Source: Eurosta solidaginis
Lineage: Eukaryota; Arthropoda; Insecta; Diptera; Tephritidae
Length of the DNA: 64,000 nt
Assembly (NCBI RefSeq): GCF_040869045.1
Contig: NC_090323.1
Span: 157,748,426 to 157,812,425 of the forward strand
Direction of reading: 5' to 3'
Part shown: positions 11,117 to 23,700 of the stretch, in pieces
Numbering within the stretch: position 1 is the stretch's first letter
How the letters are laid out: every line of letters begins with the position of its first letter
Program-made: the position numbers and the translations under genes
Notes under the pieces: model-generated
What the model was told of the DNA's origin: nothing
The model's database searches: none
Seen by the model: the letters and a program-made list of their open reading frames with translations, nothing else

Positions 11117-11608
11117 AAGTTTTTTATATACATAGATGCGTTCAACGCAATCTTATGCATGCCATTAGAATCGCCACAATGACATAAGATGTTGCGTTTG
11201 TAAATATATAGGAACTTCAGACTTGGCAATTAAAGTTTATTTCGCCTTTCGCATTCACATACAAAATTTCGCTATGCACTGTTATAAACATTCTCCCTAT
11301 ACAAGAAAAACTCTTTCCTTACATATTTTGTGTCGTATTCATTTGTTATATTGCAGTTTTTAGCTGTGAAAAATTTTAGCAAAGTACCAACCAGTGGGAA
11401 TAATAATTTCACTTGCAAAGTGTGAAGGCACCCTTACCCAAGTCAAATGTCAAATTCTTCTTCTTATGCTTTGCCTGCAACAAAATTTGGGTTTTGGCTA
11501 CTTTTTCATGTCAGATGGCGCCAGTGTCCCTGAATATGCTGTTTTCCGTAAGAATACGTGCAGTCTACTGATAATGCATAAGATTGAGTTAAACGCATCT
11601 ATATGAAA
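11117..11608. repeat. Inverted repeat, about 40-bp arms
   Basis: The left arm (about 11117-11158, core atagatgcgttcaacgcaat) returns inverted at about 11572-11608 with a few mismatches. The two arms enclose about 415 bp of non-coding sequence. It could be a small terminal-inverted-repeat element, but target duplications are not clear. Confidence 0.45.
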
Positions 11609-13020
11609 AACGCTTGTGTGACTGGGATTTTAGTTGCCGAGGTCAAAGCTCCTCGTTCGATACCTATCCAACTATTTTTGGACCCGTGTTACTCAGTGGA
11701 CTCCGCTCTTACTTCTTTTCTTGTCCGCACGTAAGTGACGTAGTGCCTCTACAGAGGGCATTAGCGCGCCGAATCCAACTATAAGACCACTGCTGTATAT
11801 AAGTAGATACAATTGCAAACACACAAACAAATTAACAGCTGAAAAAAGATGGAAAGGAAGTAACAAAGTAAAATCGAGTAAACCAATTATTTAGAATCCA
11901 CATTTTAGATAAAGGAAAAACGAATAGGTATATAAAATCAAGCGGAAGAAAATTTATGAGGTGTTCAACATATAACCAACCTTTGATACGATTTCAGCCA
12001 TGTTATTTGTTCATCTCCAATTTGATTATTTTTTACTGCGCTCTCGCAAAGCTTGTGGTAAAAAAAATCTCAAGTACACACGAACACAAATTAGATTTTT
12101 CATTTACAATTTAACACGCATCCATATATGTATGTACGTATGTAACAGACTATGTACATATTTATATTAAAGTAAAATATATAAAATTAGATCAGAAAGG
12201 ATGCACTAACGCTAAACGAACGAACCCAAACATATGTACATATATAGTTTATGTGCAGCCAAGCACTTGGTTGTTTACCAAAGCGACATATATGCATAAA
12301 TACATACATATGTATACTGCAGTGGAAAAATCAATTTGCATATGTATTGTAAAACTCTGCTGACACACAATCACTTGCAAAACGAAAAATCACCAATTTA
12401 TCCCATTCGAAAATGCATTTCAACTGCAGAATAATCAACTATAACTTATAAAAATTATTTAATTGCAATAAACTGGTTATTTGTGATTCACCTTTTGTCT
12501 TAAACCATTCTTTTTCATTCTTCACATAAACAGTTTACACACAAAAACTTTCACATCCACGCCGCGAAATACACCCACAACACGATGACGAAAATTTGAC
12601 GTCTTCACCAACCGAAGCAAGAACTTCCACTATATTAAGAATGAATTCATTTTACACAAATTACCGTTTTCCATTCCAAAATTCATTCTGTTTGACAAGT
12701 GCTACCAGATACGATTTTATACGTTTAAGTATTGTATTAACATAAATATTTGAAGAACACAAAACTGACATTAATCAAAACCTCAGTTTTATGATTTTCA
12801 ATAAATTTATTTCTTGGTTTTATTAATTTTAAACATCTATAGAAACAAGTATAAAAATTTGTATAGAGCTACTGCCATTGATCTGGTAACACTGAAAGTT
12901 CATCGTTTTGAGTGTTGGAAAAGGTGTATTGACAGCTACCACACCAATGATGTCAGATCGAATAATTTTCTCCATTTTGATAGATTTTTTAATGAGTGGT
13001 GAAATGCTATTAGACGAAAT
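11609..13020. other. AT-rich intergenic region, nothing recognised
   Basis: About 1.4 kb of AT-rich DNA with scattered 'catatgta' type words. I see no open frame of convincing composition, no RNA gene and no clear transposon end. Confidence 0.5.
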
Positions 13021-13023
13021 GCA

Positions 13024-13433
13024 GACCCCCTGCGGGTTAGGGGGTAAGAATATACGCGCGGTAGGTATGCCTGTCGCAAGAGGCGACTAAAATACCAGAT
13101 TCAAGGGACTGTGTAGCGCAACCCCTCAGGTTGCCGGCGCAGTATATAGCTTCTCCAACCCAACCTCACCTATCCACGGCGAATCTTGTTTCACTAACCG
13201 ACGAGGTTCTGGCGACAACAAGCTCCTCATGGAACTTGGGCGTGGGGAGGAAGGGATGGCCTGAAGGTTTAATGTGCCCACATAAATCTTTCCCGAGATG
13301 GTCGGGCTAGCACCTTAATGGTGCTGTGTTACTGGAGCGTACCGGATCTGTATCCGGCAAAGGACCCTCACATTGATAACACTCCCCAAAGCCTTCGGGG
13401 AACAACCTTATCGCTACAACAACAACAACGACG
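13024..13433 (+). repeat. SINE-like repeat family S, copy 2
   Basis: Full-length copy in plus orientation: GGGTTAGGGGGTAAGAATAT near the start, 'gcctgtcgcaagaggcgac' at about 13070, and a CAA tail at about 13413-13430. A 3'-part hairpin (tccccaaagccttcgggga) is kept. It lies 0.8 kb beyond the 3' end of the prominin-like gene. Confidence 0.8.
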
Positions 13434-14216
13434 AAATGGCAGAGTTTTACCCAAAACATTTAAGACTACGTTTACAAATGAACTAATCTACAATAAATCC
13501 GCAATAGTTAATCAATGCGTTCACATGCGACATATTCGATTATCACTCAAATATTTTATGGTAGTGAAAAAATGTTCTTGGCAATAGAGAAATTTTTCAC
13601 TGCCACTATTAATTGTGCACGTAGTATATCACTGATTGTATGCGATCCTATTGCAAGGATTGGTTCGGATCCGATTGGCTTTGTGGAGCTGTCTTTATTG
13701 ACGGGCTATTACCCAGGCAAGTAGGGCAGAATACCTGCTCTTAGTACCCACGATACCGCTATATACCTCACGATATTCATCTATCTCAGCGTCCGAGGAC
13801 TGCCAAAACTTTGAAGTGATCAAAGCATTTATGTTAATCCGATTCGATTATCAAGAATATTACCAAACCCCCGAAGACGTGAGGAAAAGTTACGAGGTGT
13901 CTTTACAATTCGTTCATATTTAATAATTATCGAAGCTGACATTTTATATGGGAAATCTCGTTTAACTACCTCTTTGTAGCTAGGTACGAAGTGGGAAGAT
14001 TATACCTTTAACTGGAGTTCAAACTCGCACTGAAAAACCGGACCTAAGTTATGTTAGGTTATGTTAGATTTTAGCTGCCCTGAAAGAGGAAGCTCACTTG
14101 AACAACTTGTGATATCACATACAATAAAATAACGGTCACGCAGCTATAGCGACCTAAGTACATAGCCCCAAAAATATTAAAAAAAAAAAAGAACACAGAA
14201 ACACACAGTATATTTT
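13434..14216. other. Intergenic region with a short dispersed repeat
   Basis: Bases about 13468-13530 resemble 24045-24105 (shared words around ctacaataaa and gttcacatg), so a dispersed repeat of unknown type is present. At 14045-14068 lie two 'gttatgttag' units like the tail of R1/LOA-like elements. The sequence just downstream of 14217 would be the 3' UTR of the prominin-like gene; no clear polyadenylation signal was settled. Confidence 0.4.
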
Positions 14217-14702
14217 TTAATGCTTTTTGCTTGTTATAAATCTTAGTTTTACTTTGAATTTAATTCCTCGGCAAGGCTGTGAGCTTGATTCTTCGTCAAC
14301 AATTGTTGAAGTACAAGGGCCAGCATGAGCTATTGCTGCTGGGCTCACTTCGGCCAGTGATGTTTCCATGTTTGGTTTTACTTCGTCGATTGATTGTGCT
14401 TCCGCAAGGTCCCTTGCTTCAAAAACTGGAACGTTACATCGATATTGTTTTTTTGTTTTTATTACTTCGTTACAGGAACATGAACGTGGTGGTTTGTGGT
14501 GTTTACTGGCTTGACGTTGAAAGCCATCGGCTCTCTTATGTAGACGATATTTTATAGCATTATAGAGTCGTTCTTCCACACAACATGGTTGTTGTAACGG
14601 TCGTATCGCCAAACAGTGATACAGCCTACTCAGGTAAATTGCGATAGGATTTAATGGTAAAAATAACAGCAGTATCAGTAATAACGGTATCCAAACACCA
14701 TT
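14217..14702 (-). CDS. prominin-like: Prominin-like exon 11 (segment 5, C-terminal tail)
   Basis: Codes for residues 714-874 and the TAA stop. NGVWIPLLLILLLFLPLNPI is membrane segment 5, matching the N-x-(F/V)W start of that segment in prominins. A 130-residue cytoplasmic tail, with cysteines near the membrane and a basic end, follows. It is joined to exon 10 across an 8.0-kb intron; phase 0 on both sides. Confidence 0.8.
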   Translation of the reverse strand, partial: NGVWIPLLLILLLFLPLNPIAIYLSRLYHCLAIRPLQQPCCVEERLYNAIKYRLHKRADGFQRQASKHHKPPRSCSCNEVIKTKKQYRCNVPVFEARDLAEAQSIDEVKPNMETSLAEVSPAAIAHAGPCTSTIVDEESSSQPCRGIKFKVKLRFITSKKH

Positions 14703-17700
14703 CTGAAATGAATAAAACAAATTGCTGTATGAAACATATTTCCTAGATACATAAAAAAGACACAGTTGAAAAACTAAGGATACCACTATCGATATTTTAT
14801 TAAAAAAAAAATGCTTATGGAGATGTGTACTACATCTTTAGCAGAAATAGTACACATAACTATCATGCTAGTTTTACATAGAGATTTTCGACCGCCCAGT
14901 GTTTCACTTTGACAGTTGAGTTCAATTATATTGTTACGAATATTAGCAACACTAAGGGGTACTGTCATCTCTAAGCGATGCTAAGCAGTGACTTGTATGC
15001 ACGTCAATAGATCAATCATTTCCCGCTTTCAGAGGGTTTTACAGCTCCGGCTCACGCTCAATTCTCACGGGAATGCTCTGGATCATTGAGGGACTTGAGA
15101 AGCAGATGTCGTGAAATTTTCGCACACGTTAAATGTGATAGGCAGATGTCGCCGCTGTTTTTCATTTAATTCATACGGGGAAAGGCTAAGCGGCGACATC
15201 TATTTTTGAAAAAGTAGGTATATTAAAGGCCGCGTTGCCAACCTAAAAACAGTAATTAAGAAATAATCTGGCTCACAAATTGAACCAGACTTCTATCTGG
15301 ATTTATCTGGCTCAAATCGTTGTTGCATTTACATGCAAAATTATTTATCTGGCTCAAGATTTTGCCACCGGATGATAGCTATTATGTCTACACATATGTA
15401 CGTACACGCAGCGGAGAAGAGACGCACAAACACATGCAGATTTCTTATCTGAGATGCCCATCCCAAAAGTATGCAATTATAATTGTGGAAGTGTCGCTCT
15501 CAAATACACGCATATATGAGAAGCTATACACGTGCATCTGTAGTTATAATTTTATAGCAGTAACTAAGTAAATTCTGGAAGAGCGCCTAGAAGATGCAGC
15601 AAGGAAATCACAGAGTATAAAAGGCAGCAACAGTAGAGGCGCTACAATCAGTTTCATTTAAGCAAGCTATTGGTTGTGAAGTATCAGTGTGTGACTACTA
15701 TGAGTGACACTAAGTGATACTCACATCCCTAGTCTGATGCTAAGTAAATAAAGTCACAACAACAATAAAGCAGACAGACATTGTATCTACATAAACGAAT
15801 CAATCATTATGTCTACACATATGTAGGTACACGCAGCTGAGAAGCAAGGCACAACCATATGCAGACATCTTATGTGAGATGCTCCTAAATGTAGGCAATT
15901 ATAATTGTGGAAGTGTCGCTCACACATACAAGCATGGGGTATGAGAGAAGCTATAAAATCGTGCAATTTTAGTTATAGCTGAGAAGTTTGAGAGCTCATG
16001 GACAATGCTAGTAGATTCTAGAAGATGCGAACGAGGGAACCAGAGAGTATAAAAGGCCGCAGATGTAGAGGCGCTGGAATTCAGTTTGATTTGATTTGTC
16101 AAACAGTTTCGATTAAGACGATATCTAGCGAGCAATAGCAGTATTATTTTGAAAGTCAGTTTCATTTAAGCTATCAGTTTGGTTATTAAGCCAACTAATT
16201 GCAAAGTATAAGTGTTATTGTGAAGTACTTTAATAAAGGCCATTTTTCCATTATTCAATATTGGAGTTATTTATTCAACAGTTTAGTGATACGAACTTAG
16301 CAGAGGATTGCAAATAAGAGGATTTAAAGTAAATTAGTTACAATTGGTGTCAGAAGAGGAATTGTTGAATAAATTCCGAAGATTGGGAATACAACTTGGA
16401 CATGGCAAAGTTCAGTGAATTGAAGATCCAGCAACTGAAAAAAGAGTTAAATACAACCGGAAATAAGATCAAACTTCAAGCACGGCTACGAGAGGTAATG
16501 GAGTCGCAAGGAATTGATGTGGACGAGTTTGTCTTTTATCCTGATGGGGACGAAACAACAACAAAAATTTAAGAGAAAAACGAAACATCGCAGACAGTTA
16601 CGAGCACAGACTTGAACATGATATTGGCTGCAATAACTGCTCAAACATCGACAGTGGCATCTCAGCTGGAATCACAGAAGGCACGTATAACATCCAAGAT
16701 GGAGGCACAGGAGGCACGCATTTCAGAAATGTCGTCACAAATGTCATCTCAACTGGCTTCGCAAGAGACACGTATAACATCCAAGGTGGAAACTCAACTG
16801 GAAGAACAGAAAACATATATGGCATCCAAGATGGAATCACAGGAGACACGAATTGCAGAAATGTCGTCAGAAATAACTTCGAAGATTGAAGCACAAGATA
16901 CGCGTATTTCAGAAATGTCGACACAGATTACATCCAAGATGGAAGCACAAGAGGAGCTCTTATCATTGCAGGTGGCACAAATGTCTTCGCAGTTAGAAGC
17001 ACAGAATACAAAAATTGTACAGCTCGAGGACAAAATGGATGCCGAGATAGAAGCTTTGAGAGGTCGTATACACGAGTTGCAAATAAATCGTCCAACAGTT
17101 TCAGCGAGTAATCCAAAGGTAAAGACATCATCCTTTGACGGTTCTGTCCCTTTTCGGGTCTTTAAGCTACAGTTTGAGAAGACCGCAGCAGTGAACCAAT
17201 GGAATGCTGAAGATAAAGTTGCTGCACTCTTCGTAGCATTGAAAGGACCAGTTGCCGAAATCTTACAGACTATTCCAGAGTACGAACGGAACAGCTATGA
17301 AGCATTGATGGCCGCTGTGGAGAGACGTTATGGAAGCGAGCATAGAAAACAGATATTCCAAATTGAGTTGCAAAACCGTCACCAAAGAGCGAATGAGACT
17401 TTGCAGGAGTTTGCCTCGGATGTTGAAAGGTTGGCACATTTGGCAAATGCGGACGCACCCGTGGAGTACACCGAGAGGGTAAAAATCCAGAGTTTTATAA
17501 ATGGCATACGGGACGTAGAAACGAAGCGAGCGACATATGCAAACCCAAAACCTACATTCGCAGAAACGGTATCCCATGCACTGACTAAAGAAACAGCGTC
17601 ACTTCTGTTTAAGCCAGTTTTCAAAGCACGCCGTGTGGAAGTAGAAAGGCCAGAGTGGGTAGACGCAATATTGGAGGCACTGAAAGGATCGCAAAAGCGG

Positions 17701-20700
17701 AGTGAAAAAGTTGTCAAATGCTTCAAATGCGGGAAGTCCGGTCACATAGCACGTCATTGCGATCTTGGTCCTAATAGTTCCAACAATGTGGGTGGCCGTA
17801 AACGCAAAGCTGGCGGAAATGAGCAAGAGCGTGTCGGATGTAAAGAACGAAAACTTGCTCCGGCTGTTGAATGTCCTGTGATATCTGTGTCGCAAATTGG
17901 AAGGAAATCAAGCAGTCTTACCGTCAGAGGGAATGTGGATGACAAGGAGCGTGTACTGACTGTAGATACGGGCGCATCTCATTCCTTGATCCGATCTGAC
18001 TTGGTCAACAGGAGAGTAAAACCGTTACCTGGAGCGAGGTTGCGTACGGTCACTGGCGAGTATAACCAAGTCCGGGGAGAAGTTATCTGTGAAGTCTTAA
18101 TTGGGAAGGTCATGTTTTTACACAAATTCGTTGTGGCGGAGATTGTTGATGAAGTTATGTTGGGAGTGAATTTCTTGGTTGACCATGACATCAAGATCGA
18201 TATGCAGAAAAGGGTGATGCTGTTGTGAAACGTCAAGACGATACTGATGATGCAAAGTCAATCCGTCAATATCAAGCTCTGCGAAGTAGTTCTTCATTGG
18301 CCAAGCAACAGAGTGCGAGGGAACGATCCAGGATAATGAATAGTAAGATGAAATACAGGTACGACAACAAGAATAATTCGGAGGGTTTCTTGGAGGGAGA
18401 GTTGGTACTGTTGTGCAACCCTCGCCGGCGGAAAGGTGTTCCATCCAAACTTCGGTGCAGTTGGGAAGGCCCGTACAAAGTTGTGAAGAAGATCAGTGAC
18501 ACCATCTACCGCATACAAACCATTGGGAAACCTCGATGTAGAAGAGTGGTTCAATTGGAGATGCTAGCAGCGTTGAGATCGGGAGATTTGTCTGATCGGG
18601 ACGATCAGACTTAGGTGGAGGGCAGTGTGACGACTATGAGTGACATCCCTAGTCTGATGCTAAGTAAATAAAGTCACAACAACAATAAAGCAGACAGTCA
18701 TTTGCATCTACATAAACGAATCAATCATTATGTCTACACATATGTAGGTACACGCAGCTGAGAAGCAAGGCACAACCATATGCCAACATCTTATGTGAGA
18801 TGCTCCTAAATGTAGGCAATTATAATTGTGGAAGTGTCGCTCACACATACAAGCATGGGGTATGAAAGAAGCTATAAAATCGCGTAATTTTAGTTATAGC
18901 TGAGAAGTTTGAGAGCTCATGGACAATGCTAGTAGATTCTAGAAGATGCGAACGAGGAAACCAGAGAGTATAAAAGGCCGCAGATGTAGAGGCGCTGGAA
19001 TTCAGTTTGATTTGAGTTGTCAAGCAGTTTCGATTAAGACGATATCTAGCGAGCAATAGCAGTATTATTTTGAAAGCCAATTTCATTTAAGCTATCAGGT
19101 TGGTTATTAAGCCAACTAATTGCAAAGTATAAGTGTTATTGTGAAGTACTTTAATAAAGGCAATTTTTCCATTATTCAATATTGGAGTTATTTATTCAAC
19201 AGTTTAGTGATACGAACTTAGCAGAGGATTGCAAATAAGAGGATTTGAAGTAAATTCGTTACAATTTGTGTCAGAAGAGGAATTGTTGAATAAATTCCGA
19301 AGATTGGGAATACAACTTGGGCATGGCAAAGTTCAGTGAATTGAAGATCCAGCAACTGAAAAAGGAGTTGGAGAACCGTGGATTAAATACAACCGGAAAT
19401 AAGATCAAACTTCAAGCACGGCTACGAGAGGTAATGGAGTCGCAAGGAATTGATGTGGACGAGTTTGTCTTTTATCCTGATGGGGACGAAACAACAACAA
19501 AAATTTAAGAGAAAAACGAAACATCGCAGACAGTTATGAGCAAAGACTTGAACATGATATTGGCTGCAATAACTGCTAAAACATCGACAGTGGCATCTCA
19601 GCTGGAATCACAGAAGGCACGTATAACATCCAAAATGGAAACTCAACTGGAAGAACAGAAAACATATATGGCATCCAAGATGGAATCACAGGAGACACGT
19701 ATTGCAGAAATGTCGTCAGAAATAACTTCGAAGATTGAAGCACAATTAACGCGTATTTCAGAAATGTCGACACAGATTACATCCAAGATGGAAGCACAAG
19801 AGGAGCTCTTATCATTGCAGGTGGCACAAATGTCTTCGCAGTTAGAAGCACAGAATACAAAAATTGTACAGCTCGAGGACAAAATGGATGCCGAGATAGA
19901 AGCTTTGAGAGGTCGTATACAGGAGTTGCAAATAAATCGTCCAACAGTTTCAGCGAGTAATCCAAAGGTAAAGACACCATCCTTTGACGGTTCTGTTCCT
20001 TTTCAGGTCTTTAAGCTACAGTTTGAGAAGACCGCAGCAGTGAACCAATGGAATGCTGAAGATAAAGTTGCTGCACTCTTCGTAGCATTGAAAGGACCAG
20101 CTGCCGAAATCTTACAGACTATTCCAGAGTACGAACGGAACAGCTATGAAGCATTGATGGCCACTGTGGAGAGACGTTATGGAAGCGAGCATAGAAAACA
20201 GATATTCCAAATTGAGTTGCAAAACCGTCACCAAATAGCGAATGAGACTTTGCAGGAGTTTGCCTCGGATGTTGAAAGGTGGGCACATTTGCCAAATGCG
20301 GACGCACCCGTGGAGTACACCGAGAGGGTAAAAATCCAGAGTTTTATAAATGGCATACGGGACGTAGAAACGAAGCGAGCGACATATGCAAACCCAAAAC
20401 CTACATTCGCAGAGACGGTATCCCATGCACTGACTAAAGAAACAGCGTCACTTCTGTGTAAGCCAGTTTTCAAAGCACGCCGTGTGGAAGTAGAAAGGCC
20501 AGAGTGGGTAGACGCAATATTGGAGGCACTGAAAGGATCGCAAAAGCGGAGTGAAAAAGTTATCAAATGCTTCAAATGCGGGAAGTCTGGTCACATAGCA
20601 CGTCATTGAGATATTGGTCCTAATAGTTCCAACAATGTGAGTGGCCGTAAACACAAAGCTGGCGGAAATGAGCAAAAGCGTGTCGGATGTATAGAACGAA

Positions 20701-23700
20701 AACTTGCCCCGGCTATTGAATGTCCTGTGATATCTGTGTCGCAAATTGGAAGGAAATCAAGCAGTCTTACCGTCAGAGGGAATGTGGATGGCAAGGAGCG
20801 TGTACTGACGGGCGCATCTCATTCCTTGATCCGATCTGACTTGGTAAACAGGAGAGTAAAACCGTTACCTGGAGCGAGGTTGCGTACGGTCACTGGCGAG
20901 TATAACCAAGTCCGGGGAGAAGTGATCTGTGAAGCCTTAATTGGGAAGGTCATGGTTTTACACATATTCGCTGTGGCGGAGATTGTTGATGAAGTTATAT
21001 TGGGAGTGAATTTCTTGGTTGACCATGACATCAAGATCGATATGCAGAAAAGGGTGATGCTGTTGTGAAACGTCAAGACGATACTGATGATGCAAAGTCA
21101 ATCCGTCAAGATCAAGCTCTGCGAAGTAGTTCTTCATTGGCCAAGCAACAGAGCGCGAGGGAACGATCCAGGATAATGAGTAGTAAGATGAAATACAGGT
21201 ACGACAACAAGAATAATTCGGAGGGTTTCTTGGAGGGAGATTTGGTACTGTTGTACAACCCTCGCCGGCGGAAAGGTGTTCCATCCAAATTTCGGTGCAG
21301 TTGGGAAGGCCCGTACAAAGTTGTTGTGAAGTTGTGAAGAAGATCAGTGACACCATCTACCGCATACAAACCATTGGGAAACCTCGATGTAGAAGAGTGG
21401 TTCAATTGGAGATGCTAGCAGCGTTTAGATCGAGAGATTTGTCTGATCGGGACGATCGGACTTAGGTGGAGGGCAGTGTGACGACTATGAGTGACATCCC
21501 TAGTCTGATGCTAAGTAAATAAAGTCACAACAACAATAAAGCAGACAGTCATTTGTATCTACATAAACGAATCATTATGTCTACACAATTGTAGGTACAC
21601 GCAGCTGAGAAGCAAGGCACAACCATATGCAGACATCTTATGTGAGATGCTCCTAAATGTAGGCAATTATAATTGTGGAAGTGTCGCTCACACATACAAG
21701 CATGGGGTATGAAAGAAGCTATAAAATCGTGCAATTTTAGTTACAGCTGAGAAGTTTGAAAGCTCATGGACAAGCTAGTAGATTCTAGAAGATGCGAACG
21801 AGGAAACCAGAGAGTATAAAATGCCGCAGATGTAGAGGCGCTGGAATTCAGTTTGATTTGAGTTGTCAAGCAGTTTCGATTAAGACGATATCTAGCGAGC
21901 AATAGCAGTATTATTTTGAAAGTCAGTTTCATTTAAGCTATCAGTTTGGTTATTAAGCCAACTAATTGCAAAGTATAAGTGTTATTGTGAAGTACTTTAA
22001 TAAAGGCCATTTTTCCATTATTCAATATTGGAGTTATTTATTCAACAGTTTAGTGATACGAACTTAGCAGAGGATTGCAAATAAGAGGATTTGAAGTAAA
22101 TTCGTTACAAGTGTTATTGTGAAGTACTTTAATAAAGGCCATTTTGCATTATTAAATATTGGAGTTATTTATTCAACAGTTTAGTGATTCGAACTTAGCA
22201 GAAGGTTGCAAATAAGAGGATATGCAGTAAATTCGTTACAGTATCATATTTACCCTGCGTCATTTTGGAATTCGAAGCATTTTTTCATACAAATTGCATT
22301 TCAGAAATATCTCATTTGATCATTGTGAATAAAGCAAGTGTGATATCCGTCAACTGCTATGGCTACTTTTTAGCAAATAATAACTTTGACTGATGAAATC
22401 ATCCATAACTTCTTTACAAATAAACAAATGTAGGTAGTTAAATAAAATATATGTGCACTAACAAAAATTATAGCGCAAACAAAATTACAAATATGTGGTA
22501 TGGTTATGGCAAGGGCGTTATGTTATGGCACCATTGACCAGTTACATTCATTTCCATAAGGTTGGTTGGATCAGCTGTTTTATACGGATACGGATACGTC
22601 AACTTTGCCTGGCCCTTTATAGTCTTACTCATTTGCTCTCTAACAGTTCTAGTGGTTGCTTCCAAATAACCCTATATAATACAAAAATAACTACTAAAAT
22701 AATCCTAAATAATTTACCTTGTCATACGCATAGCCCATGCATGAGTCCTCCTTTATGGTTCCTCGTTCTTCTGTTCCAAACTCATTAATCACAAAACTTT
22801 TATAATTATCCAGTTCCTCAGTAAAATGTTTATGTAAATTTTTTGTTGCATCATCCAATATGCCATTTATGTTTTCTTTGTGGGATTTTTCTATTTTTTG
22901 TACTTCACTTAAACAACTTGTCGTATATTTTCGAAAACCACCATCGAAAAATTTATCTATTGAATTACATTGGTTATTAATGCTCTTCATTAAATTTGCA
23001 ACTTTATGATTATCAAAATCATCAATTAGATTTTTCTTGAATGCATATAAGTTACAATGTGAAAAACGTTTTTCATTCTTTTCTGTATCCACCATTTGAT
23101 TGCTAACAAATGAGTTTATGGTGTCGTAAAGTTCAATTAATTTCGATTTATCAAGTTGAGTTTTAAAATTATTGCACAGCTCTTTCATCGTGCTCTCATC
23201 GGCAAATCTAGCACTTTTTTTTAATTTTTTCATGGCCTGTGCTATATTTACTGTATTATTAAGGATTTTTTCGGCAAGTTCAGAAAGGTTTGGTGGTACT
23301 GGCATGTAATTTGCGTTTGTAGCATTTGATGCCAAAAATAATTCAACTTTACCATTACGGCACTCGCTATTGATATATCCCATATCATCTTCAGTTATTT
23401 CGTTAGCCAAATTGCTTTTAAAGTCATAAATAATTTTATTTTTAATTAAATTATTGTATCTGCCCCCGTTATCCCTTTCTACTCTCGAAAGCAGTTGCGT
23501 GTCCATTTTTTGTTTACCAATGGATTTTGCATATCTTCTTCCTCCATCATTACTTTTTTTGCATCGACCGTTATACACCCCAACTCCATGTTCAAAATTC
23601 CACCATATAGGTAGTAAGGCCAAGATAAATAATAAACACATCATATAAACGGACCTGAATGTGTACATATGTGAATACAAAACAGTTACTTAAATGGCGA

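Larger units (their letters stand above)
14932..22240 (+). mobile_element. Solo LTR of a gypsy-like element, split by a later array
   Basis: The left piece, 14932-15689, begins TGTTACGAATATTAGCAAC, like the intron-2 LTRs. The right piece, 22110-22240, ends TTCGTTACA. They join within the LTR at agtg/ttattgtgaagtact; the 4-bp AGTG is duplicated on both sides of the inserted array 15690-22109. The outer flanks are ATAT (left) and GTAT (right), a possibly decayed 4-bp duplication. No internal region belongs to it, so it is a solo LTR. Confidence 0.8.
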
